A DNA stretch of 37,531 nucleotides from Mollicutes bacterium (GCA_003558105.1 PWMS01000040.1:1-37531); one strand, 5' to 3'; positions 1 to 8,267 are shown, numbered from the stretch's first letter. The notes: generated from the letters alone by a model not told the origin. Program-made: numbers and translations.

Positions 1-534
1 CGTATCCATGACCCCATCTAAATTAGCGGTAATCGATAAAACCGCGATATCTACATCGCTTAAATCGATACTTGCGGGAGGATAGGCGGCCAACAAAATC
101 AAAGCGGCCATTTTATCGGCATCGCTTGCAACCACATATGTAGCACTCGCCCCGCCCAAAGAATGACCAGCAATATACCAAGGCAATCCATCAGTCTCAT
201 AGTAATCCAAGAACGCATCTCGGTTTAAAATGGCTAAATTGAAAGGCATCTTAGGAATGATGACATGGATGCCCGCCTCGGCGAGTAAAGACGCTTGATA
301 AAGATAACTTTCTGCTTCTACTAAGCCACCGGGATAATAGATTAAATGGGCCACCGGATTTGGGCTGTTCACTTCGATGTAATCACGGGTGCTGTCATAA
401 TCCAATAAAATCTCATCATACATGGCTTCATCTACGCGGTTGGTCATGCGGTAAAATGAGATGCCTACCACCACCAAAACAAGCAAAAGCACCCCTAAGA
501 CAATTATGACAGCCTTTTTTATCGTTTTTTTCAT
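1..534 (-). CDS. alpha/beta hydrolase, N-terminal part (runs off the window)
   Basis: An open frame of 178 codons starts with ATG at 534 and is still open at base 1, so only the N-terminal part is present. It begins with a Lys-rich stretch and one hydrophobic segment (about residues 7-28), a signal anchor placing the catalytic part outside the membrane. A YYPGG segment (oxyanion-hole region) and GHSLGG, the nucleophile elbow with Ser as nucleophile, identify an alpha/beta hydrolase. The catalytic Asp and His would lie beyond the window edge. It is divergent from the lipoprotein gene at 693. The substrate cannot be inferred; carboxylesterase or dienelactone-hydrolase-like enzymes are possible. 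Confidence 0.85.
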   Translation of the reverse strand, partial: MKKTIKKAVIIVLGVLLLVLVVVGISFYRMTNRVDEAMYDEILLDYDSTRDYIEVNSPNPVAHLIYYPGGLVEAESYLYQASLLAEAGIHVIIPKMPFNLAILNRDAFLDYYETDGLPWYIAGHSLGGASATYVVASDADKMAALILLAAYPPASIDLSDVDIAVLSITANLDGVMDT

Positions 535-632
535 CGGCTTCACCTAATTATTCAAACATACACTAATTGTAAAGAATCATCGAAAGCTTGTCCAATGATT
601 TGTTGTAGTTTAGGTATATAAGACTGAATGAT

Positions 633-661
633 TTGAAAGTACGCTTGGTTTATGGTATTAT
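633..661 (+). promoter_or_regulatory. sigma-A-type promoter of the barnase-like lipoprotein
   Basis: TTGAAA (633-638) and TATTAT (656-661) are separated by 17 bases, each hexamer one base off consensus. They lie 31 bases before the ATG at 693. GAGGTG at 681-686 is the ribosome binding site. Confidence 0.5.
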
Positions 662-692
662 TCAATGATATATTAAAAACGAGGTGAATCCT

Positions 693-1706
693 ATGTTAAA
701 AAAATTATTGATGTTGCTAACGTTGATTTTAAGTATAACCATCATGACAGGTTGTGCTTTGTTTGACAATACCGTAGAACTACCCGATTTATTGTTTATG
801 GACAAAGAAGAAATTCGGGACCGATTAGATGAAGAAGATTTAGATGTGTATTTCTTCGTCGATGATACAGTTGAGCGTGATCGTCCCCATGTCTTTATTC
901 GATATATGGATAAATCGGTTGGCGAAGAAGTTGAACGTGGTCAAGTCATCTCCGTTATTGTTTCGAGCGGTTTAGAAGAGGACGATGAGGATTTAGAAGA
1001 TGCGCCGAGAGTACCGATCGATCCAGAAGGTAGCTTTACCGCTTATGAAGATGTCGCCCTTTATCTTGATACCTTCAAAACCCCACCGGGTAATTACGGC
1101 GATGATGATCTAATCGTCTTTGATCCCGATGAGCACGAAGCCATCCCAGGCGGCGATCGTGATTATTTTGCCCTTGAAGTCGATGATGATATCGCTGATG
1201 CCTACATTGTCTATAGCGATGATGGCTTGGTTTATTACACTACCAATGCCTTTGATTCCTTTGAACAGCTATTTGGCAACGAAGAACACCCACCCCTAGA
1301 CAAAGATGCCCATTATACCGACCAAGATGATGTCGCGTTATACATTCGTACTTTTGGCAAACTGCCGCCAAATTATTTTATAAGATACGAAAATGATGTT
1401 AATCTATACCGAAATGTTTATGGTTACGTCCCCGACTTCTATGATGATCATGAATATTTTGGTGATTTGACTGGACTAAGAGAAGAATACGGCGAAGATT
1501 CTTACTTTGGTTATTGGCACTTTTCCAACCACGCTGGTCAACTACCAGGCTACACGATGTTCTATATTGCTGATATTAATATCTGGGGCGCAGGATGGTC
1601 ACGAGGTAACGACCGATTTGTCTTCTCTCCTGATGAAAAAATTGTTTATTATACCCCTGATCACTTTAACACTTACGAACTAATTTATGGCGATGCCCGA
1701 GATTAA
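693..1706 (+). CDS. lipoprotein with PASTA domain and two degenerate barnase-like domains
   Basis: Predicted secreted lipoprotein of 337 aa, very rich in Asp/Glu. I use ATG at 693 (GAGGTG six bases upstream), not the in-frame GTG at 684. A signal peptide ends in MTGC, with the lipidated Cys at 21. Residues about 28-93 resemble a PASTA domain. Two related repeats follow (about 114-195 and 207-333), resembling the extracellular RNase barnase as I recall its sequence. Repeat 2 has DVALYIRTFGKLPPNY, FSNHAGQLPG, ADIN, NDRFVFS and TPDHFNTY in barnase order. Against barnase, the general base Glu73 aligns with Ile292 and Lys27 with Arg231, while Arg83, Arg87 and His102 align with Arg304, Arg308 and His324. 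Repeat 1 is shorter and its His102 position is Ala186. Catalysis is therefore doubtful; ligand binding at the cell surface is an inference. No barstar-like gene lies beside it. Confidence 0.8.
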   Translation: MLKKLLMLLTLILSITIMTGCALFDNTVELPDLLFMDKEEIRDRLDEEDLDVYFFVDDTVERDRPHVFIRYMDKSVGEEVERGQVISVIVSSGLEEDDEDLEDAPRVPIDPEGSFTAYEDVALYLDTFKTPPGNYGDDDLIVFDPDEHEAIPGGDRDYFALEVDDDIADAYIVYSDDGLVYYTTNAFDSFEQLFGNEEHPPLDKDAHYTDQDDVALYIRTFGKLPPNYFIRYENDVNLYRNVYGYVPDFYDDHEYFGDLTGLREEYGEDSYFGYWHFSNHAGQLPGYTMFYIADINIWGAGWSRGNDRFVFSPDEKIVYYTPDHFNTYELIYGDARD

Positions 1707-1720
1707 ATTTAACCCCTACA

Positions 1721-1756
1721 AAAAAGACCTTCACGACAATGTGAAGGTCTTTTTAA
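1721..1756. terminator. bidirectional terminator between lipoprotein and S9 peptidase
   Basis: A 14-base perfect stem (1721-1734 with 1741-1754) with a six-base loop. An A-run opens it and a T-run closes it, so it can end both the + strand lipoprotein transcript and the convergent peptidase transcript. Confidence 0.85.
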
Positions 1757-1764
1757 ATTGATAT

Positions 1765-3747
1765 TTAAGCGTTATATTTATTGAACCATTCGGTTATTTC
1801 ATTCAGCCGTTTAAGCCTTGCGTGTGGCTTACCGCCCCTTGATAAACCGTGGTTTTCACCTTTAAACCAGACCAATTTCGTATCCAAGCCTTCGGTTTTC
1901 AAAACCGCATACAGTTGTTGGGCTTGTTCCATCGGACAACGATGGTCTTTATCAGAATGGATAAAAAGCAACGGGGTTTTAATATTGAGCGCATACTTGA
2001 TGGGCGATTGTTCATAGAGTTTATTCAAATCTCTTAAAGGATGGCCATCCGTTTGATCACTTGCAAAGAAGTAACCAATGTCGCTGGTCCCGTAAAAAGA
2101 TAGCCAATTGGATATCGAACGTTGCGTCGCAGCCGCTTTAAAACGATCGGTATGTGAGACCATCCAATTGGTCATAAACCCACCGTAAGACCCACCGGTC
2201 ACAAAGAGACGTTTTTGATCAATCGCAGGATATTTCTTCAGCACACGGTCGGTAAAATCCATGAGGTCATCATAATCAATGGTGCCGTACTTACCACGGA
2301 TATCGGCAAAGTCATCGCCTTTACCATCGGAGCCTCTGGGATTGGCAAAGAACACCAAATAGCCTTCATTGGCCCAATACTGCATCTCGTGGTAATAGAT
2401 TTGACCGTAAATGGTTTTAGGGCCACCGTGGATATCTAAAATCGCAGGATAGCTTTGTTTAGGGTCATAATCTTTCGGCAACAACACAAAGCCTTTAACT
2501 TCATGATTATCTTTTTTAACCACCACTTTTTTAGGTTTGGCCACGTAGTGGTTGCTTAAGACGCGGCTGTTTAAGCGCGTCATCATCGAGATGTTATTTT
2601 TATCAAAATCATAGCGATATAACTCTTCTAAACGCTGTTTATGCATCGCAATCATAAAGATATCATCTTTTAGCAACAACACACCGTTAATGGCACCATC
2701 CATGGTGTAAACCGTCTTTATATTACCGTTTAGATCAACGGTCTTTAGGTCATTGTGATCATCGATAGTTGCCACAAAATAAAACTGGTCGTCTTTAACA
2801 AATGTCGATTCTGAGCCCAATAATCGAGCATCAGTGCCCATGGTATTGCCAAATGACTGTCTATATTTAGCCAAAAGGTTTAAAGCACCATCTTGAAGTA
2901 AATAAAAATCAGGATTTTGATTTAAGCCATGGTCTTTAAAATCTTTAGCCACGACCAACAATTCATCGCCCACTTCTACCATCTTAACGATATCATAATC
3001 GGTTTTATCATAAAGCGTTTGATGGGTCTTTGTTTCGATATCGTAAGCATAGATTTTTGAGGTCATCGACATAACTTTTTCATCGGTTTTACCTGTATAA
3101 TATAGGGTTTTTTTATCCTCTGAAAGAAGATAATGGCCCATAGAGAACGATTGATCAAAAACCGGGGTTACCTTATTAGCCACGATATCGTAGAAGAACA
3201 ATTGCTTTTTCTTATTCGCGGTAAAATCCATCCCATTAAAATAATACGGAATCTCATCGATATCTTCATAAGCGCTATCTTTTTTCTTCTCTTTCAAATA
3301 AGCCTTGCGTGCGTCTTCATCGCCTTCATACAATATATGATCTTCTTTGAGCATAGTCGCAGAGATCAGCAGCGTATGTTCATCGATCAAAGCTTCAAGT
3401 TTGGCAGGAAAGGGCATGTCAAAAGCTTTATCCAAGCTTTTTGTCGAAAGGTCATAGCTATAGTAGCTTTGCTGTGAAGCTTCTTTTAACGCCTTTTCTT
3501 CTTTCTTGTTTTTTTGATAATTAAGCAATAAACGATCTTCATTTAGAAATAAAAAGTCTTGGTTTTTCTTGAGTTTCATCAGCTTATCTACCCTTGAAGT
3601 ATCACCGATATAAAGGGTATGGTGGTATGCATTCTTGTCTAGATTCGCTTGGGCCGCAAGAAACGCAAATCTTGTTTCTTCAGGGGATGATTTTAAATTA
3701 CCTAAAAAACGAAAATTTAAAAAAGCATCCATAGATATTCTTTTCAT
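1765..3747 (-). CDS. S9 family prolyl-oligopeptidase-type serine peptidase
   Basis: Cytoplasmic peptidase of 660 aa, in the size range of acylaminoacyl-peptidase/dipeptidyl-peptidase-like S9C enzymes. The N-terminal ~400 residues should form a beta-propeller that restricts access to short peptides. The C-terminal alpha/beta hydrolase has DIHGGP, GGSYGG (nucleophile Ser520), HSDKDHRCP (Asp601) and ENHG (His633). There is no signal peptide. I use ATG at 3747 because GAAGAGG lies six bases upstream; a TTG two codons earlier (3753) is less likely. It lies 50 bases after the alcohol dehydrogenase gene on the same strand with no terminator between, so the two may be cotranscribed. Likely role: breakdown of peptides for amino acids. 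Confidence 0.9.
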   Translation of the reverse strand: MKRISMDAFLNFRFLGNLKSSPEETRFAFLAAQANLDKNAYHHTLYIGDTSRVDKLMKLKKNQDFLFLNEDRLLLNYQKNKKEEKALKEASQQSYYSYDLSTKSLDKAFDMPFPAKLEALIDEHTLLISATMLKEDHILYEGDEDARKAYLKEKKKDSAYEDIDEIPYYFNGMDFTANKKKQLFFYDIVANKVTPVFDQSFSMGHYLLSEDKKTLYYTGKTDEKVMSMTSKIYAYDIETKTHQTLYDKTDYDIVKMVEVGDELLVVAKDFKDHGLNQNPDFYLLQDGALNLLAKYRQSFGNTMGTDARLLGSESTFVKDDQFYFVATIDDHNDLKTVDLNGNIKTVYTMDGAINGVLLLKDDIFMIAMHKQRLEELYRYDFDKNNISMMTRLNSRVLSNHYVAKPKKVVVKKDNHEVKGFVLLPKDYDPKQSYPAILDIHGGPKTIYGQIYYHEMQYWANEGYLVFFANPRGSDGKGDDFADIRGKYGTIDYDDLMDFTDRVLKKYPAIDQKRLFVTGGSYGGFMTNWMVSHTDRFKAAATQRSISNWLSFYGTSDIGYFFASDQTDGHPLRDLNKLYEQSPIKYALNIKTPLLFIHSDKDHRCPMEQAQQLYAVLKTEGLDTKLVWFKGENHGLSRGGKPHARLKRLNEITEWFNKYNA

Positions 3748-3797
3748 AATCAACCTCTTCTTTGTTGTTTTATAACGTTTAACTATTTAATTAAGCT

Positions 3798-4973
3798 TTA
3801 TTCCCAAGCTAGGGTATAAATATTTTTTGCATCTTCAATGGTAAGCTTTTTAAAAGATCCAAAGCTTTCGCCCATGTTTTTCTTCAATGTTTCTAATAAC
3901 TTAGGTAAATCTGCTTCTTTGGCATCGGTTTCACTTAAACTTGTCGGCATACCAATCATCGCAAAGAAGTCTTTCAACCGTTCAATCCCTTCTAAGGCGA
4001 CACCGACTTTATCAAAATGATTTTGTGGCACGCCAAAGACCTGGGTCGCCAGACGATAATAGCGTTCGAGATCCTCATCTAAGGTATAAGCCATATAAGC
4101 AGGGAACATAATCGCAAGCCCGGCTCCATGCGTCATATCGTAAAGAGCGCTTAACTCATGTTCTAAGCCGTGTGTAACCCAATCTTCTTGTCTTCCGACC
4201 CCTAAGAAGCCGTTATGGGCAATGGTTCCGGCCCAACAAATCGTTGCACGTGCTTCATAATCGTTGGGGTCTTGCATAATTTTATTGGCCGCCTCCATAA
4301 TAGAAACGAGGGTTGCCTCACACAAGCGGTCCGTTAAAATCACATCTTGGGTTTTGGATAAATAACGTTCAAATATATGCGCCATCATATCGACAATACC
4401 CGCAGCGGTATGCCACATCGGTAGTGAATACGTCAACTCTGGGTTAATGATAGAAAACTTAGGACGCAACAAATTGGAGCCTGTACCGCGTTTTAACCCT
4501 TCACTTTCTTTTGTGATAACGGTCGCAGATGACCCCTCAGAACCCGCCGCAGGAATGGTTAAGATAACCCCAACGGGTAAAGCGTCTTTGATGATGGCTT
4601 TTCTATCATAAAAATCCCAAAAATCACCGTCGTATTTGACCCCGGCCGCAATCGCTTTCGCCGAATCGATCGCAGAACCGCCACCAACGGCTAATACAAA
4701 GTCACATGCTTCTTCTTTACAAAGCTTAATCCCTTCATAAACAAGGGTATCAACCGGATTGGGTTTGGCACCACCCAAAGCGACATAATCAATCTTTTCC
4801 TTCTCTAAGGATTTAATCACGGTGTCATAAAGTCCACTCTTCTTAATCGAACCCCCACCGTAGTGAAGAAAAACCTTTTTGGCGCCATACTTTTTAAGTA
4901 ACGCCCCCACGTTGGCTTCTGTATCTTTGCCAAAGACAAACTCTGTGGGACTGTAAAAATTAAAATTTTCCAT
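3798..4973 (-). CDS. iron-containing alcohol dehydrogenase (butanol dehydrogenase/YqhD type)
   Basis: Group III metal-dependent alcohol dehydrogenase of 391 aa, reducing aldehydes to alcohols with NAD(P)H. The N-terminal dinucleotide-binding part has GGAKPNP (about 67-73) and GGGSAIDSAK (about 97-106). The metal site of the family is complete: Asp195 and His199 in VDMMAH, His268 in THGLEH, and His282 in DMTHG. A strong ribosome binding site (GGAGGT, seven bases before ATG 4973) fixes the start. Overall similarity is to NADPH-dependent butanol dehydrogenases, and the likely job is disposal of reducing power during fermentation or aldehyde detoxification. Substrate range cannot be read from the sequence. 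Confidence 0.92.
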   Translation of the reverse strand: MENFNFYSPTEFVFGKDTEANVGALLKKYGAKKVFLHYGGGSIKKSGLYDTVIKSLEKEKIDYVALGGAKPNPVDTLVYEGIKLCKEEACDFVLAVGGGSAIDSAKAIAAGVKYDGDFWDFYDRKAIIKDALPVGVILTIPAAGSEGSSATVITKESEGLKRGTGSNLLRPKFSIINPELTYSLPMWHTAAGIVDMMAHIFERYLSKTQDVILTDRLCEATLVSIMEAANKIMQDPNDYEARATICWAGTIAHNGFLGVGRQEDWVTHGLEHELSALYDMTHGAGLAIMFPAYMAYTLDEDLERYYRLATQVFGVPQNHFDKVGVALEGIERLKDFFAMIGMPTSLSETDAKEADLPKLLETLKKNMGESFGSFKKLTIEDAKNIYTLAWE

Positions 4974-4993
4974 AAAATCGACCTCCTATTTTT

Positions 4994-4999
4994 ATTATA
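4994..4999 (-). promoter_or_regulatory. possible -10 box for the alcohol dehydrogenase gene
   Basis: A perfect TATAAT on the minus strand about 20 bases before the start codon. I find no convincing -35 box at 16-18 bases (TTGGCA lies 21 bases upstream), so this is tentative. Confidence 0.35.
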
Positions 5000-5045
5000 A
5001 CATCTATCATAAGCTTTGCATGCCAATATCCTACATGCACAAAAA

Positions 5046-5069
5046 AAGTGCCTTTTTAAAAAGGCACTT
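5046..5069. terminator. terminator after the DUF805 gene
   Basis: A perfect inverted repeat, AAGTGCCTTTTT with AAAAAGGCACTT, preceded by an A-run that reads as a T-run on the minus strand. It lies just beyond the DUF805 stop at 5081. Confidence 0.8.
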
Positions 5070-5080
5070 AAATACATGGT

Positions 5081-5416
5081 TTAACTTTCTTGGCTTGGTT
5101 GAACAAAGAAAACAATAAGCATAATCCAACCAATAATAGGTAAAAACCAAAGTAATAACCACCATCCGCTTCTACCGATATCATGCAAACGACGAATGGA
5201 GATGGCAATCGCTGGTACAATCAACAATAACGAATAAATCATACCAACAATAGAGGCGATCAGACCAATAGCGGTTACTCTAGTTAAAAGTGAAAGCACC
5301 ACAATAATGATTAAATGCATTAACCAAGGATACCAAAACGCTGGACGCGTAGAGCGAGAAGAAAAATCAGACCAATTCTCCCACATCCTACGATAGTGCA
5401 TTTGCATCTCTTCCAA
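5081..5416 (-). CDS. DUF805 family small membrane protein
   Basis: A 111-aa membrane protein of the DUF805 (YhaH-like) family. It has an N-terminal cytoplasmic FxxRxTRPAFW segment, three to four hydrophobic helices (about 29-48, 50-70, 83-105) and the hallmark SIRRLHDIGRSGWW between the second and third. The first codon is TTG at 5416: AGGGAGG lies seven bases upstream, whereas the ATG at 5407 would be too far from it. Expressed alone from its own promoter and ended by its own terminator. The family has no established biochemical function. Confidence 0.88.
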   Translation of the reverse strand: MEEMQMHYRRMWENWSDFSSRSTRPAFWYPWLMHLIIIVVLSLLTRVTAIGLIASIVGMIYSLLLIVPAIAISIRRLHDIGRSGWWLLLWFLPIIGWIMLIVFFVQPSQES

Positions 5417-5456
5417 GATAAAGCCTCCCTTAAAAAAATAATACGATGATGGTTTT

Positions 5457-5485
5457 ATTATAGCAACCTAAATCGCTATTGACAA
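5457..5485 (-). promoter_or_regulatory. promoter of the DUF805 gene
   Basis: On the minus strand TTGTCA (complement of 5480-5485), a 17-base spacer, and a perfect TATAAT (complement of 5457-5462), about 40 bases before the TTG start. Confidence 0.7.
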
Positions 5486-5505
5486 GTTTAAAACTTGGCT
5501 TAAGC

Positions 5506-6399
5506 TTAACTTGAGACAACTTTATTTCTTCCTGTTTGTTTAGCTTGATACATATTTTGATCGGCGGTTTTAAGTAAAGACGCTTTTGTGCCGTCATCTT
5601 GATAATAAGCACACCCAATTGAAATCGTCACAGCGATGCTGGTTGAAGCGTCAATCTCCATTGAAGCCTCAGCGATGAGCAGTCGCAATCGCTCAGCCAT
5701 CAGTCGCATCTCTTGAGGATTAACCCCACGCAATAAAGCGATAAACTCCTCCCCACCATAACGGCCAACATAATCACTAGAGCGAACGTTTAACGCCAGG
5801 GTTTGGGCTACCGCCGATAACACTTTATCCCCTGCATCATGGCCGTATTGATCGTTGACACGTTTAAAATGATCAATATCAATAAACAATAACCCTAGCG
5901 TCGTTCCAAAGGTCTTGAATTCATCGATCGCAAGCTCCAATTGATAATCCATAAAGCGGCGATTGTAAATCAGGGTTAAAGGATCTTGTAATAATTCTTT
6001 TTTTAAGTTCTTATTTTCTTCAGCCATGTTTTTCCGCCGGTGGGTTTCACTAAATAATTCTAAAGCCATCCGCTGCTTGGTCGTATCGTCCATAAACGGT
6101 ATCGTCCGCACAAACACAGGCACACGGTAGCCCTTTTTGTGATGCAAGGCCACATAGGCTTCATTGATATCACCGGTTTCAATACTGCTTTTTAGCGGAC
6201 AGCCCTGATGACAAAGCAAAGTCCCATCATGGCTCATATGACGTAAAATATTGTCATAACAATATTTACCAATAACCTCATTTTGAGAATACCCCGTAAT
6301 CCTTTCAGCTTCTTGGTTCCAATGTACAATCTTGCGGTTATCATCAACAATATAAGCACCTTCAAAAAGATGCGGTAAAATCTTCTTATAATCCATCAT
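5506..6399 (-). CDS. PAS-GGDEF diguanylate cyclase
   Basis: Soluble 297-aa enzyme predicted to make cyclic di-GMP from two GTP. Residues about 5-115 are a PAS sensor domain (GAYIVDDNRKIVHWN ... ITGY). A Cys/His-rich turn in it (CYDNILRH, LCHQGCPL) could bind a metal or act as a redox switch; the ligand is unknown. A short coiled linker (AEENKNLKKELLQDPLT) leads to the GGDEF domain, whose active-site loop reads YGGEEF with the preceding DIDHFKRVND metal-binding motif intact. RSSD, five residues before GGEEF, is the product-inhibition I-site. So it is predicted active and feedback-inhibited. Two adjacent ATGs (6399, 6396) are both possible starts behind a GGGGG stretch. No EAL or HD-GYP phosphodiesterase is in the window. 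Confidence 0.93.
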   Translation of the reverse strand: MMDYKKILPHLFEGAYIVDDNRKIVHWNQEAERITGYSQNEVIGKYCYDNILRHMSHDGTLLCHQGCPLKSSIETGDINEAYVALHHKKGYRVPVFVRTIPFMDDTTKQRMALELFSETHRRKNMAEENKNLKKELLQDPLTLIYNRRFMDYQLELAIDEFKTFGTTLGLLFIDIDHFKRVNDQYGHDAGDKVLSAVAQTLALNVRSSDYVGRYGGEEFIALLRGVNPQEMRLMAERLRLLIAEASMEIDASTSIAVTISIGCAYYQDDGTKASLLKTADQNMYQAKQTGRNKVVSS

Positions 6400-6585
6400 A
6401 TGCCCCCAATAAACTTAGTTTACATCATAAATACCTAATCCACTCAATACCATTTTACCACGATTTCATACAATAAAGAATAACCACCACTTGCCAAAGA
6501 AAGCCAAACCCTTTAAAATAGGTTTATATATTGAAAATTATGATATACCGTTTCGTTTTTTCAGGCATCTAGTACCATCATGCAT

Positions 6586-6700
6586 ATTCATATAGTTTCG
6601 ATAATACGGTTCGAACGTCTCTACCTCAAAACCTTAAATTTTGAGACTATGAATGACTTTTTTTGTCATTGATAGACGTTCGAAAGAACGTCTATTTTTA
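6586..6700 (+). promoter_or_regulatory. guanine (purine-class) riboswitch with intrinsic terminator, controls guaA-guaB
   Basis: All parts of a purine aptamer are present. P1 pairs ATTCATA (6586-6592) with TATGAAT (6648-6654). P2 pairs TTCGA (6597-6601) with TCGAA (6611-6615). Its loop retains GG (6608-6609) and the P3 loop retains CC (6632-6633) for the loop-loop contact. The joining segment GTCTCTACC matches the family core and P3 is TCAAAA/TTTTGA. The base equivalent to position 74 is C6647, which specifies guanine or hypoxanthine rather than adenine; the position-51 equivalent is U, arguing against the 2'-deoxyguanosine variant. A terminator hairpin (6672-6695) follows just before the ribosome binding site. 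Guanine binding should terminate transcription. Confidence 0.92.
6672..6699 (+). terminator. riboswitch-controlled terminator before guaA
   Basis: A ten-base perfect stem (6672-6681 with 6686-6695) with a GAAA loop, then a T-run. It ends 13 bases before the guaA ATG. Its 5' arm is also fully complementary to aptamer bases 6610-6620, giving a mutually exclusive antiterminator. Confidence 0.9.
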
Positions 6701-6712
6701 TAGGAGGAGCCT

Positions 6713-8248
6713 ATGCATTACGATAAAATCATTGTCCTTGATCTCGGCAGTCAAACCAATCAGTTGATTTCAAGGCGCATTCGAGATTTAGGGGTCTATA
6801 GTGAGTTATACCCTCACACTATCAAAGCCGCGGACATCAAAGCCTTAACCCATATTAAAGGAATCATCTTAAGCGGTGGACCCGGGAGTATCTATGATAA
6901 AAATGCTTTAAACATCGATCCTGAAATTTTTAAATTATCGGTGCCGATCTTAGGGATTTGTTATGGGATGCAGTTGCTTGCACACCACCTTGGTGGTACG
7001 ATTGAAAAAACCCCGAAAAGAGAATACGGTGGGGCCTTCATAGAAAAAGTCCACGACAGTCCTTTATTAAAAGGTCTAGACAAACAAGAACAAGTATGGA
7101 TGTCACATGGCGATCATGTCACAAGTCTCAAAGAAGCTTATACCATCACAGCAAAAAGTCCCGCTTGTGAAATCGCCGCATTTGAAAACCTAAACAACAC
7201 CCTTTTCGGCGTACAATTCCATCCTGAAGTCCAGCATACTTTAAAAGGCGAAACCCTGCTTAAAAACTTTGTCTTTGATATCTGTAAGGCCAAAGCCAAC
7301 TGGACGATGGATAACTATCTAGATAATCAAATAAAAACCATCCAAACCGCCACAAACGGTAAAAACGTCATCTTAGGCTTAAGCGGTGGGGTTGATTCTA
7401 GTGTGACCGCGGTTTTAATCGATCGCGCCATCAAAGAACGCTTAACGTGTATCTTTGTTGATCATGGATTACTGCGTGAAAACGAAGCAAAATCAGTCAT
7501 GGAAACCTTTGCTAAACACCTTGATTTAAACGTGAGAAAAATTGATGCAAAAACAACCTTTCTAAAAGCCTTAAAAGGCGTCAAAGACCCTGAGAAAAAA
7601 CGTAAAATCATCGGCAAAACCTTTATCGATGTCTTTGAAAAAGCCGCCAAAACCATCGATAACGTCGCCTATCTCGCGCAAGGTACCCTTTATACCGATA
7701 CCATCGAATCTGGTACCGCCACCGCCGCAACGATTAAATCACACCACAATGTTGGTGGCTTACCTAAGAAGATGAAACTTGACTTAATCGAACCCTTAAA
7801 CAAACTCTTTAAAGATGAAGTGAGGAAACTCGGAAAAGCATTGGACATGCCTAAAGACATGATTCAAAGACAACCGTTCCCAGGCCCTGGATTAGCGATT
7901 CGCATCATTGGTACAGTCGATGAAACAAAATTAGCCTTGGTACGTCAAAGCGATCATATCTTGCATGAAGTCTTTGAAGCTTATAACCTACAAAAATCAG
8001 TATGGCAATATTTCACCGTCTTAACCCCCATTAAAACCGTTGGGGTGATGGGCGACAAGCGCACCTATGAACATGTCTTGGTCATCCGCGCCGTGACGTC
8101 CTTAGACGGTATGACCGCCGAATGGGCGAAAATACCACACGACGTCCTAGATACCTTATCCAGACGAATCGTCAATGAAATCAGCGGCATTAACCGTGTC
8201 GTCTACGATATCACCTCTAAACCCCCAAGTACCATCGAATGGGAATAA
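6713..8248 (+). CDS. guaA: GMP synthase (glutamine-hydrolysing)
   Basis: Converts XMP, glutamine and ATP to GMP, the last step of guanine nucleotide synthesis. At 511 aa it is a full-length single-chain enzyme. The N-terminal class I glutamine amidotransferase (about 1-190) has nucleophile Cys83 in GICYGMQLL and FGVQFHPEV with the catalytic His and Glu. The ATP pyrophosphatase domain starts at LGLSGGVDSS, the PP-loop, and the C-terminal dimerisation domain includes RQPFPGPGLAIR and the end TSKPPSTIEWE. AGGAGG lies five bases before ATG 6713. It heads a two-gene operon with guaB under the guanine riboswitch. Confidence 0.98.
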   Translation: MHYDKIIVLDLGSQTNQLISRRIRDLGVYSELYPHTIKAADIKALTHIKGIILSGGPGSIYDKNALNIDPEIFKLSVPILGICYGMQLLAHHLGGTIEKTPKREYGGAFIEKVHDSPLLKGLDKQEQVWMSHGDHVTSLKEAYTITAKSPACEIAAFENLNNTLFGVQFHPEVQHTLKGETLLKNFVFDICKAKANWTMDNYLDNQIKTIQTATNGKNVILGLSGGVDSSVTAVLIDRAIKERLTCIFVDHGLLRENEAKSVMETFAKHLDLNVRKIDAKTTFLKALKGVKDPEKKRKIIGKTFIDVFEKAAKTIDNVAYLAQGTLYTDTIESGTATAATIKSHHNVGGLPKKMKLDLIEPLNKLFKDEVRKLGKALDMPKDMIQRQPFPGPGLAIRIIGTVDETKLALVRQSDHILHEVFEAYNLQKSVWQYFTVLTPIKTVGVMGDKRTYEHVLVIRAVTSLDGMTAEWAKIPHDVLDTLSRRIVNEISGINRVVYDITSKPPSTIEWE

Positions 8249-8267
8249 ATATAAAAGGATGTGCCAA

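Noticed and set aside
693-1706. Active secreted RNase toxin with barstar-type immunity
   Set aside because: Key catalytic residues appear replaced in both repeats, and no small barstar-like gene is adjacent.
3133-3477. 114-codon + strand ORF
   Set aside because: Antisense to the S9 peptidase gene, with no ribosome binding site or recognisable family; a shadow of the real frame.
5430-5618. 62-codon minus-strand ORF between DUF805 and the diguanylate cyclase
   Set aside because: It overlaps the 3' end of the cyclase gene in another frame and covers the DUF805 promoter.
6586-6654. 2'-deoxyguanosine or adenine aptamer instead of guanine
   Set aside because: C at the position-74 equivalent excludes adenine, and the J2/3 core keeps U at the position-51 equivalent, unlike the deoxyguanosine variant as I know it.
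8175-8267. N-terminal extension of guaB
   Set aside because: In frame but inside guaA; ATG 8268 has a ribosome binding site and gives the normal family N-terminus.
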